This document shows positions 31,530 to 41,829 of a stretch of DNA of 64,000 bases, one piece after another. The stretch is taken from the NCBI GenBank assembly GCA_002099365.1, contig MSED01000013.1:1116001-1180000 (forward strand), given 5' to 3'. The stretch comes from Phialophora verrucosa. Its lineage: Eukaryota > Ascomycota > Eurotiomycetes > Chaetothyriales > Herpotrichiellaceae. Under the pieces are notes generated by a model. It did not search any database. It worked only from the letters and a program-made list of their open reading frames with translations, and had not been told where the DNA came from. The position numbers were made by a program, and so were the translations under genes. The number at the start of each line of letters is the position of its first letter. The first letter of the stretch is position 1.

Positions 31530-31877
31530 CCTGGGCAGCGATTGGCATCCTTAGCTGGTTGTTCCGAACCTTCGCTAAGTGCATAATACTTCCGGTGTGT
31601 GCATCTTCTAACAGGCCATTGTCGAACATGTAGATTTGGTCACTGTACACCTCAGAATGCCCGCCCCCCCTGCAATGGTGAAGACAAGTCACGTCGAGAA
31701 AATGCAGGAAAAGGGGAAATTCCGAATTCCGAAGGCGGTGAAGCCATTTAACCCACATTCGTGCATCCAATGAGAGAAGGCATTTCTGCCGGCGATAATG
31801 AGTCCCTGTAACCTTTTTCTCCAACAATTCAGTTATCTCGAGGAGTATCGTTCATTGATTCTTCATCCTCTGGCGGC
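31530..31877. promoter_or_regulatory. Shared promoter of SPT14/PIG-A and DBP6
   Basis: A 348-bp divergent spacer. It contains a GC-rich run CCCGCCCCCCCTGCAATGG near 31660-31680. No specific site identified. Confidence 0.4.
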
Positions 31878-34499
31878 ATGTCACCGTTCTACGCGCGATA
31901 TGTTCCGCCTGCAAAGACCTTGTCATCGGAAGCAGATGCTAGCTCTAAGCCGAGCTCGGGTCTCGACAAGCGCAGGCGCGAGGAACAAGAGTCTCAGCCA
32001 AGGAACAAGAAGTTGAAGACTTCAAAGTCCACTGATCAGTCGCTTACTACGCCATCGATTCAATCGCCGCCCGAGAGCAACCGTCCCAGTGGAGCGCTTT
32101 TTGCTGCAAGCGGAAAGGCCACCCTCGATCGATACCGCGTCACGGAGACTGCAAGGTCCGGAGGAGCCCCAGTCAGTGTGAGGGCCAAACGATCCAAAGG
32201 GCCACCACAACGAGCCAAGACAGAGCTTGCAGGTGAGCTTGGGCTCGAAGATGAGGGAGCGGAAAGGAGCAATAAGGGCGACGCCGAGAAGACACTTCGA
32301 GGAGAAGCCAGAGAAGCGAAAGACGAAACCAACGCAGCGATCAAGATACAGCATCCAACAGATTCAGGGCAACTTGGCGCCGGAAAATTGAGAGACGGAG
32401 GCGTATCGAAGCGCAATAAGAAAGGCAAAAAGTTGAAGGAAGAACACACGGAAAAACAAGCTGAGGAGACAGAGGGCGCAGACGATATCGCAAGTACGCA
32501 GAAACATGCTGCGGTCCTCTCTAAGTTCGAAAAGGCCAAGCAGCAAGACCAATTACAAACCAAGGCCGAGGCAATCCCTGTGCAGCCACCCCTGGAGCTA
32601 CATGGCCTTGAGCCCATACCTCAGCCCGAGCAGGTAGAAGTGGTGCGGGAGGCGCCCGCATACTCGATTCTTCCTGCCTGGCAAGAACATCCCTTGATTG
32701 TACCCTCCGAGTCCACTACAGAGTTTGGCTCTTTCGGGCTTACAGAAGTTCTGGCGGGAAACCTGAGAAAAAGTGGTCTGCAACGACCCTTGCCAATACA
32801 AGCAGCAGTGCTACCATTGCTGCTCAGCGGTCCGGACAGACATGCGGGTGATCTCTGCATTTCAGCCGCTACAGGCTCTGGCAAAACTCTGTCATATGTC
32901 TTGCCCATTATAGCAGCATTAAAAGATCTTCCAGGCACAAAGCTCAGAGCTGTTATTGTTGTGCCTACACGAGAACTGGTCAAGCAGGTACGCGACCTGT
33001 GCGAAGCTTGCGCGGCAGGGACTTCTATTAAGTTTGCGACTGCTGTGGGAAGCAAAACTCTTCAGGAAGAGCAGCAAACATTGGTCAAGGAGGAGAAGGT
33101 ATATGACCTTGAGGAGTACGAGAAATGGCAGCAAAGTCCCATAGACTGGTCCAACCTTTCGCTGGCAAGATTGGCGCAAAAGGCGAAGGAGGAAGACCCG
33201 CTGGAGTCTGTCGGCTACATGACTCAATACCGGTCCAAAGTCGACGTGCTCATTACAACACCAGGCCGCTTAGTAGATCACCTCAGATCCACCCCTGGGT
33301 TCACGCTCGAACACCTGGCATGGCTCGTGGTGGACGAGGCAGACAGGTTACTCAACGAGAGCTATCAAGAGTGGGTTGCAGTCGTCAGGCCAGCTTTAGA
33401 GTCTCAAGTGGCTACGCAGAAGAGAGATGACTTGCTCAGACATATGGGAATGACACCACCAAAGCGGAGAGTCGCCAAGATCCTGCTCTCTGCAACTATG
33501 ACGCGGAATCTGTCTAGACTCAATGCCTTGGGATTACACAACCCCAAGCTGGTCGTCCTTGGTGGCTACCAGGCAGACAAGAAGGGAGACAAGGCAGCAA
33601 TGCCCATGCCCGATGCACAAGATGCTGTGTTGACTGAAAAGAACAACGAGATATTTCACCTTCCCGAGACGCTAAAGGAGATGGCAATTCCTGTTCCGGA
33701 CGGCTCTGAGAAACCACTGTACCTGCTAGAGCTAGTGAGGAATCACATTGGAATAACTGCGCCTTTGTCGAAGCCTTCCACCACTGCCGTTCTGGACACG
33801 AGATTGAGGTCGGATTCGACCTCGGAATCGTCATCTGATTCTGAGGAAGCTACCTCTTCCGATGAAGAAAGTTCGAGTGTAGACAGCCCCTCAGACTCCG
33901 AGCGAATTTCAGGGCGGACCAAGGTTGTGGCGGGCCAGCGGACAGAAAGTCAGCAGCATGACAAGACGCCACGAGCGCTAGTATTTGCACGGTCCACCGC
34001 CTCTGCTGAGAGGCTCTCCAGGTTACTGAGTCTCCTCGATCCCCAACTGGCGCCCCAGATTTCTACGTTGACCCGGAGCACCGCCTCGTCGGCTTCATCC
34101 CGACGTGCCCTGGCTTCTTTTCGCAACTCCAAAATATCAATCTTGATCGCAACAGACCGGGCCTCACGTGGTCTCGATGTTCCAGGCCTTGAGCATGTCG
34201 TATCATACGATGTTCCCAACAGTGCTTTGACCTATGTACACCGGGTCGGACGGACTGCGCGGGCTGGCAGGGGAGGTCAAGCATGGACACTTGTCGAACA
34301 TAGAGAAGGGGCCTGGTTTTGGCGGGAGATAGGAGGTAAACGCAAGGAGCCTGCGCCAGGAAAAGCACTCCCAGAACCCTCCATTCACAGAGAGGGGAAA
34401 CTGTCGAAGCTCCAGCTAAGCCTCGAGCACTCAGAACTCAGACAGAGATATGAGGGAGCTCTTCGACAGTTGGGAGAGGAGGTGTTGGCCAAGCCGTGA
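31878..34499 (+). CDS. DBP6: ATP-dependent RNA helicase DBP6 (DDX51 type)
   Basis: Nucleolar DEAD-box helicase acting early in 60S ribosomal subunit assembly. Single exon, 873 aa. A ~270-residue basic/acidic disordered N-terminus is followed by a Q-motif region (LQRPLPIQAAVLP), motif I GSGKT (about 333-337), PTRELVKQ, TPGRLVDHL, motif II as VDEADR (486-489 for DEAD), SATMTRN, ATDRASRGLD and HRVGRTARAG near residue 788. Between the RecA domains is an acidic serine-rich insertion (SESSSDSEEATSSDEESSS), a feature of this subfamily. The start is the ATG at 31878, the first after the divergent promoter. Confidence 0.95.
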   Translation: MSPFYARYVPPAKTLSSEADASSKPSSGLDKRRREEQESQPRNKKLKTSKSTDQSLTTPSIQSPPESNRPSGALFAASGKATLDRYRVTETARSGGAPVSVRAKRSKGPPQRAKTELAGELGLEDEGAERSNKGDAEKTLRGEAREAKDETNAAIKIQHPTDSGQLGAGKLRDGGVSKRNKKGKKLKEEHTEKQAEETEGADDIASTQKHAAVLSKFEKAKQQDQLQTKAEAIPVQPPLELHGLEPIPQPEQVEVVREAPAYSILPAWQEHPLIVPSESTTEFGSFGLTEVLAGNLRKSGLQRPLPIQAAVLPLLLSGPDRHAGDLCISAATGSGKTLSYVLPIIAALKDLPGTKLRAVIVVPTRELVKQVRDLCEACAAGTSIKFATAVGSKTLQEEQQTLVKEEKVYDLEEYEKWQQSPIDWSNLSLARLAQKAKEEDPLESVGYMTQYRSKVDVLITTPGRLVDHLRSTPGFTLEHLAWLVVDEADRLLNESYQEWVAVVRPALESQVATQKRDDLLRHMGMTPPKRRVAKILLSATMTRNLSRLNALGLHNPKLVVLGGYQADKKGDKAAMPMPDAQDAVLTEKNNEIFHLPETLKEMAIPVPDGSEKPLYLLELVRNHIGITAPLSKPSTTAVLDTRLRSDSTSESSSDSEEATSSDEESSSVDSPSDSERISGRTKVVAGQRTESQQHDKTPRALVFARSTASAERLSRLLSLLDPQLAPQISTLTRSTASSASSRRALASFRNSKISILIATDRASRGLDVPGLEHVVSYDVPNSALTYVHRVGRTARAGRGGQAWTLVEHREGAWFWREIGGKRKEPAPGKALPEPSIHREGKLSKLQLSLEHSELRQRYEGALRQLGEEVLAKP

Positions 34500-37400
34500 A
34501 GAGTTGCAGTGGGGACTCGACCCAACTACCAATTGTCCACCTCGGCGATGTCCTCTGCGACAGCCACACCATCCTCTCGGCACCCGCCCGCCAGGTCTCA
34601 AAGGTCAATATGTAGCGCAGTATTCCAGCATCTCTTACAGAAGCAAGCGAACGCCAGCTCTTCCACCAAATACTTCCTCGACTCCTCTTTGTGCCACGGG
34701 CTGACAACGTGAGGTTGTGACCACGTCATGTGGCCTTCGACGGTTCGAAGTGGGCAGTACGATGGCGTTTTTGTTCCGACCAGCTGTTTTAGGCAAAGAT
34801 CTAGGGCTGGAGCTGGCGGCTATTCGATGCATCCGCTCTCAAAATCAACTCGTCGTCGCTTCCACCCCAGCTCTCCTGAAGTAGCTGACTCACGCCGCAG
34901 GCGGTCACTCACCTAGTACAAGACACCATCCTAGCAGGAATTCATTCTCAACAAGCGTACCTGAGCAAGCTCCTCGTGGATTTGAGGGACTGATCGCTCA
35001 ATGTGCTCTAGTTGGGACGGTTTTCACGATGCACCGGCCACATGGATGCGATGTGCTGCGTGGTGAGCTGAGTCGACAGTTCCGAACCTTGCGTTAGACG
35101 TCGACCCATGAGGCTGGCTGCTTCGCAGACAGGCTAGAAAGGGCCCAGAATCGGTCTTCATGATGGGCTAGTGCATGGATCCGTTCGGCATGACCTAGCA
35201 AACATTTTAGAGGTCACCCGGAGACGGCCATGACGCGCCTCTCATGCCTGGGTGACGTCCTTAGTCACCGTGCTTGCCGTGGCTTTGATGTCTAGCGAGC
35301 CCCTGAAAAGATGGCTTCAAGCCTTCAGGTGCCGAACAGAAGCTCGATGGCCATCGTCTTCGCGCCGGTCTGATTAGCAAGATATTGGTCACGCCCATCC
35401 AAACCGTTTCTGGTAATCGTATTAGCGTAAGTCCACCGATCGCTAGGATGATTCAAACCAGCAAGCGATGGTCCTAGGAGACCTCGAAGGCTTTTCCGGA
35501 GGAGCCGCAGGCTGGACCACGCAATTTGACAATCCTTGCCCGTATATCCAAGTCACAAGTGGAACCACTGCGCTAGAGCATGTCAACACTTGGGCGTGAG
35601 AGCGTCCAACAGTGCCACACCATTTCCACAGCTTGGCACTTACTCATGATGAAATATTCTGAGACAATCGGGATCAATCGACCTCCGGCATGAGGACTCT
35701 CTGTGGGAGATCCCTGGTAGTTCTTTGATCTGCGGCTTGGGCACCGGTAGGTCCTATGACAACTACTCCTTTGGGCACTCGCTAAGACACCACTATGTGT
35801 CATACAAGACATATTGAGCCCCAGCAGCAGGCACGTTTGAATGAGCAAGTACATTTTTCTTTGGGCTGTTGTCTGAAGCTAGGAGCTGTTGACCCAGGGT
35901 CCGAAAGAGGACGGTGCTCAGCCAGGGGAATGTAGCTCGGGCAGATGACCAGCGACATTGGACAAGTTGCGCCCAGCACCAACGCTCGATGCACTCGAGC
36001 GTAGGGAAATCAGGCGATGTTGTCTTCGTCGTCAAGGCAGGAAAAGTACTGCTGTCGAAGCATTGACAAGCTTCGAGGCGCCGCGAGTGTCCTCGTCGCA
36101 ATTCTTGCCTGCTGCATATACGGGAGCCATAATCCGCCCTGACACGTACACAGATCACAGGAGAGCTCCCTCAATAGGCATACTTTCATTGGTCTTATCA
36201 AATCCATTCTGAGCGCAGATCATGTTCAACTCGTGGCGATTAGGTTGAAGACATCGCAACCCGAATCAACCACGGGTTGCTTTCGAACGTTGAACTTTGT
36301 TCATTTCAGATGGTAAGGGATGGATGGTGCAGCGTCCAGCAAGTCCGATATTGCCTGAATCGGTCACCAAACTGTCTCATTACTCAACCTTTGCCCCGAT
36401 CTCAGCCTTGTTCATCTCGTCCTGATTTGATACTGACACTATTTTCGATGCAGGAGACAGATTCGTCGCACCTTCTCCTCGCATCCAACGAGCTTTATGG
36501 CCTCTGTCCGTCGGAACTTCATACGTGCGGTATGCGACGTCATCGATGCCTGGACCACATCACTCTAGAGAAAGTCCTGCATTTGGAGGGACACATGAGT
36601 AATTCTATTCAATGCCCCTACCATTGTTATCTGTGCCTGAGTTATCTATCCCTTGCACGATGCGCTCGACATTGCATTCGCTGAATATTTCGAGCTTGAG
36701 CATGGAGTGAGGAGCCGCCATTGCTCAATCGCATCAACTGAATAACTAAAGGATCAAGTTCTTGGGATCGATGTCCATTGACCAAGCCCTGCCAGAAACA
36801 TTGCTCGATCGCGACAGCAACTACCCATTCGGGCAGTGTGACACGTCACAAAATCCTTCTCGGTTGCCTGCTCATTTCCACATATAATCCACCACAACCT
36901 GGCACTGCTCCATGGCGAGTTGCGGATTGCCCAGTTCAACCCGCATTGTTCAAGCTAGCAAGGAATATCCAGCGGTCTGAGGCCCATCCTTGAGCCGCAA
37001 TATCGTGACCTGGTCCAGAGGTCCGTAGGCATGGCGCGTCGCCGTCACTTCCAAAGGCTTTAGTACATGTATGGCCTCATTCACGGCAGCCGCAGTAAAA
37101 GAGGCAGCGTGGACTCAGGTTGCAATCGTCCCTATAGAAGCAGACGATAGCAGCGTTGAATCAAAAGTCCCTGCATCACGACTGCTCCGTCGGTGGCTCA
37201 CTCTGCCATGCCACCGTATTATAAAGCGCTATGTAGAAGCCGACTCCTTGCGACACCAACCCCTCTATCACAACCTGAGTTGCCCTGGCTAAGCAGAACA
37301 TCACCATCCAGCTGCTGGTTCGGGCAACCCTTCTCTAGAACATTGGTGCTTGGCCCGGAGGTCGCCCCATTCCTTCCCAGAAAGGTATGAGTTCTGCTTT

Positions 37401-40400
37401 GACGGCTCCATTGTCCGATGCTACAGGTGCAGATCGCCTGGAAGGCGCCAACTGAGTCAAAGGGCGAGTTAATCCAGCCGAATCTGGACGGTTTCGCTAG
37501 GGCATTGCCTCAAGTCGTCGACTGTGAGAAATCTGGCTCGACAGAGCCAAGTCCTAATATCAAGAAGTTAGATCAAGAACTCTTCCGTGTCAGCAAGCTC
37601 GTCCGTCACTGGTCTGATCAGAATCCTTCCTCTGCTCGCCTGCCCGATCGCCTAGTCCCACCATGTGGCCAGCTCCACCTCGCGAAGCAGGCTGGAGAGT
37701 ATTCTCCACCGTGAAACACTCCACAAGGAGGGACAAGTCAGTTCAGAACCAGGAACTCTCCCCTGTTGCCCCGGGCCACGATTACGGGAAGTTGGCACTG
37801 CACGGGAAAAGAGCATGTCCTTGTTAGGGAGGGTCGGAGCCAGCGGAGCCACCTCTTCCAGAAGAAGAAGCGGTAATGGTCAACTTCATTCAAAGTCACG
37901 AATCACCTAGCCGACTAGGTAGTTTTCGGGGATATTACCGCTTCTGCGTCGGAGAACAACCACATAGTGGGACACTCGAAGGGAGGACTCCTACAGAATG
38001 CGCACTCAGCCTGTCGCCTGCGTGTCTACGCTGAAGCCGTCACAGCCGGTCAGACATTAAGCCAGAGAATGGCAGAGACTGTCGGGTGCCACATACCGGG
38101 GTGTAAAGATTTGAATGATTTCCTTTCTCGGGTCCGGCACCAGAATCATCCTTCAGTCAATAATCGCATGGCTTGCAAGTGCAGCCGTTGGCGTGTGATG
38201 TAGCGCGTGCCGGCACAGAATAGAAATCTTGACAAACAGCTTCCTGAACGATCTGAGGCCCCGTGACTCACATCTGGACGAATATACCTGGCACCTGAAG
38301 GAGAGTCCGCGTCGACAGACTGGCTGAAAGTTCATGGCGAGGCTGGAGGAAGAGGGGGTTCCATGGAGTTCACGGGGAGAGACAGACAGGCTGACCCATG
38401 AGCGGCTTATGACAAGCGCCCACGGAGACAACAGCCACAGGAAGCAGTGTGCGTCCTTCTGTAGGCTTCACTGGGCACGAAGGTCAGCTGGTAGTGTGGC
38501 CATCCTATCAGTACACGCGCCAGCCCTAAAGAGGCTTTCCATGGACGGGATCTTTCATAATCGACGCTCCGCATTCCGACCACACTGTCGAGCAAAGACT
38601 AGCCCTCAACGGGGGGAGTGCTGATGAATAATGCTCGACACACACTGACGGCCGCGGTACCCAACCACCGCCTTTCTTTCCCTCCCCTGCGAGAGGCTGC
38701 TGCCTTCTCATCACGCCACGAAATGACCTTCGCTGGTGCTGCAACCGCAATTGGCCTCTTTGTTCTCTGGATGATCGACATCGGAAACTGCACCTGGAAG
38801 CGCGGAAAGGGTGACCCTTGCATACCCACTGCTTAAGCGAAGGGACCGGCGACGATGATTTTACGAGATAGCATGCGTCACCGTCTCTATCGTACCTTTG
38901 ACAGCCTCATCGCATCACACCTCATCCCCCGAAGTCCAGCATGACCTCAGCCTGCTCATTGTGCTCAAAATCCCGCTCGAGGCGACCAAGGGGTTCCACC
39001 CGGTCAACACACGAACTTTGGGACGCAATCCTTCCTTTGTCAGCGTTCCCTTCACCATCCGCATCTTCAAACACCATCCTTCGTATTCTGGCAGCTCCCA
39101 TGAGATCCCCTCTTTGACTGTCCGTCGGTATCGAGGGGCCGAAGACCTAACAGGCAATGTTTTGTCCCCAATGGCTCGAATTTGCGGTATTAGCGCCTCC
39201 ACATGCACCGAGTGCGTCGCCGGTGCTGAGCAAAGCCTCGGGACCGCGGAAACCTTGCAATCCGCATGGCACTCTCACCATCATTCAGTTTGCAAAGCAT
39301 CTTCTGCTGATGGTGTTGCCGCCACTTCGTTCCTTGCAAGCTTGGCTTTCGCAGGTGCATCCTTCTGGAAGGTGGCGATCGATACTCGAGGGATGACGGT
39401 GGGGGATATTCCGAAGGCAACCAAATTGTGGCCTTGGAAAGAACGTCGCACGAAACGAGAACGAGCATGATCCCTATCTTAACGAGGTAGGTCAGCTATG
39501 ATCACTATTCGTTCCCAGCTTGTCATTGAATAATGCCAACCCATCTCTACGATCGTACGACCGATACCCGAAAGCACACCGTTGCACAGCAGACGCGAAC
39601 ACGAGGTTTTGCGTTTCATCAATATGCCCCCTCCTGACCATGTCGTCCAGGTGAGACATGCAGCTTGTTGAGGGATTAGTCAAATGCGATTTTCCTTCAC
39701 GGTGATTTCAGAATCTCGGCAACGAATTGAATGATCCGGAGGAGGGAAGAAGAGTCCTGCCAAGGTTTGCTGCTCGATCTAGAACCGGGAAATAATTACT
39801 CTATCCACGAGAGAAGACAGCCGCTCAGCTCACGTGTGAGCGAGGCCGTGCCCAGAATGGAAGGCGCATCGCATATGGATTGAGGGAAAAGGAGGGTTTG
39901 GAAGAGACGTCTCAAGATACGGTAAGGACAAAGACTAGGACAGCCATCATCGAGTCCACGACTCAGAGGTTGACCCAGGTTTGTCCTCTATGTCAACCTT
40001 GATTGGTACATCTACACCTATAGTGCCAGACAGAGAATAGGACACTGTAGGTAGAAGTCGATCGAGGTAGAGAAGCGGACATGCATGCCATGATAATGAA
40101 GTGAAAGTGAAAGTGAAAGTATAAGTACTGATTGAGAACGACTCTCGAACGAGAACGTATATTACACAGTAACCGGACACCATCAAGTCTCACAGTGGGA
40201 ATAATGAAGACACTGGCTTGTATTGTATGCTCTTTTTTTGATTGTTTGCTATCTTGACATGTCTCTGTGGAGCACATACTCTCTTGGTGGAACTTGTCTG
40301 CAAGACTCGAAACAAGAGCTATATAGCTGGGAGGAGGCTACGTCTCCGTCTCCGCCTCCGCGAAGAGCAGCTTGGGGCGCCACACCCTGTGATCGATCGA

Positions 40401-41829
40401 GGAGCCGATAGCATGCTCGAGCCCGCCGACGGTACCACGAGTACATATGTAGATGGTTGTGTGTGGCCCTTCATGAGGCTCACGAGTGGGAGATAGCGGT
40501 ATTGTGCTTCGCCGGGCCCCAGATTAAATCGTGAGCTCGTATTGTCCTGGTAGCTTCGACAGCGGGTGGCGGCATGCAAACACGACAGGTCCTCGGACAT
40601 CCAATGCGTCATCGGCATGTAGGCTCTGTCTCATCCGTGCCAGTGACGGCAGAGCATGCAAGAAAGTCGGTCAGATCAAGCACGCGGCTGTATATGCTCA
40701 TCCATCACTCGATAACACCATCAACAGGCGGTCCAAAAGCGTTGAGGTGACAGACACATGCCGACGCCGACACCGCTGAAGCCTCCTGACAAGGACCCAT
40801 ACAGACGCCCCCGATGTGGGAACATTTCGATGCCATTTGGCCTCCGCTGGATTGCCACGCCACACTTCCACTTCCGGGTTGCATTCGCCTGCAATGCATA
40901 CTTATCGTCCCTGCGTTGGCCCGGGATTCCGCAAGCCGTGGTTACCCCATGGGTCGGCAATCCCCCAATCTGTTACCGACAAAGGTATGTTTCACTTCCG
41001 CATTCGTGGAACGGGTGACTGTTGCCATGCGGTCCCAGAACAAATGTGTCTCCCATGCATGCATACCTGATTCGCTGAGGCTGAAGCTCGACGCGGTGTT
41101 GCAGTGTGTCCGCGTGCGAGAGAGAGCCTGCGCATCCAATCGCGTCCAGGTAAGCCTGGTGCGTGGTGCCTCGCTGTTGGACACGATTCCGCTGGCCCCC
41201 AAAATAGGCAAACATCGCGGCCCTGAAAGGTCGACCGAGTAGTCATGTGGCAAGGCTGCACGCTGGTATCGCTTGCCTCATCCTTCCCTTGCTTCCCCTC
41301 CCCTTTCCAGACCTGACCATTTCGTTTTCGGCAAATGAAACATCCTCAACTGGACGTGAAAGCAAATAGGTTATATCTTCTGACTATACGCCCCCAGCCA
41401 AACGACAGCCAGGCAGACATGGAAACAAAGCTCTTTGAAAAACGCCACGCGCAATGTGATGTAATGTCCTATGCCGTCATGCAATTATAAAGATCCGATT
41501 AGGCGACGTGATGAGATGAGCGTTCTTTCGTCGACACCGTGCACGTTCATTCGACCGGCACGTGGAATATCATGCCCGTTGGGTCGTGCAAGCTGGAGCT
41601 TTAGGGCCCTGGCCGACCCCAAAACGGCTGAAGTCAGGTGAGATGTTGTCGTAACAAGCAAGAGTCGACCAACTGTTGCTTGGATGAATGCGACTCGAAA
41701 GGCATCCGCCAAGCTCGGCGTGGCGTAGTGCAACCCAGTTTGGGTAACCGATAGGCGGTGAAGACATGTGTTTGGCCGCGGTGACCTTGTTGCGACAGCC
41801 GGGCTGTACGTAACGGACAGGTGCTCCCA
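34500..41829. other. Gene-empty stretch of 7.3 kb
   Basis: No conserved coding segment, RNA gene or transposon is recognisable on either strand. All open frames are short, mutually overlapping and lack motifs. The longest, 38898-39470 (+), opens with TTG and has its first ATG only at 39171. Base composition looks like the surrounding sequence, without the strong AT bias of RIP-mutated repeats. It contains a GTGAAA hexamer repeat at 40101-40120 and pyrimidine tracts near 41285-41310. Candidates are lineage-specific genes, non-coding transcripts, or a decayed insertion. Confidence 0.45.
40101..40120. repeat. GTGAAA hexamer microsatellite
   Basis: About 3.3 perfect copies of GTGAAA, in the gene-empty stretch. 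No function assigned. Confidence 0.6.

Noticed and set aside
38898..39470. 190-codon + strand ORF in the gene-empty stretch
   Set aside because: It opens with TTG, its first ATG leaves only 99 codons, no motif is recognisable, and two antisense frames over the same bases are equally long.
34500..41829. Transposon or RIP-mutated repeat in the empty stretch
   Set aside because: No transposase or reverse transcriptase motif, no long terminal or inverted repeats noticed, and no strong AT bias. Decayed remnants cannot be excluded without a genome-wide repeat search.
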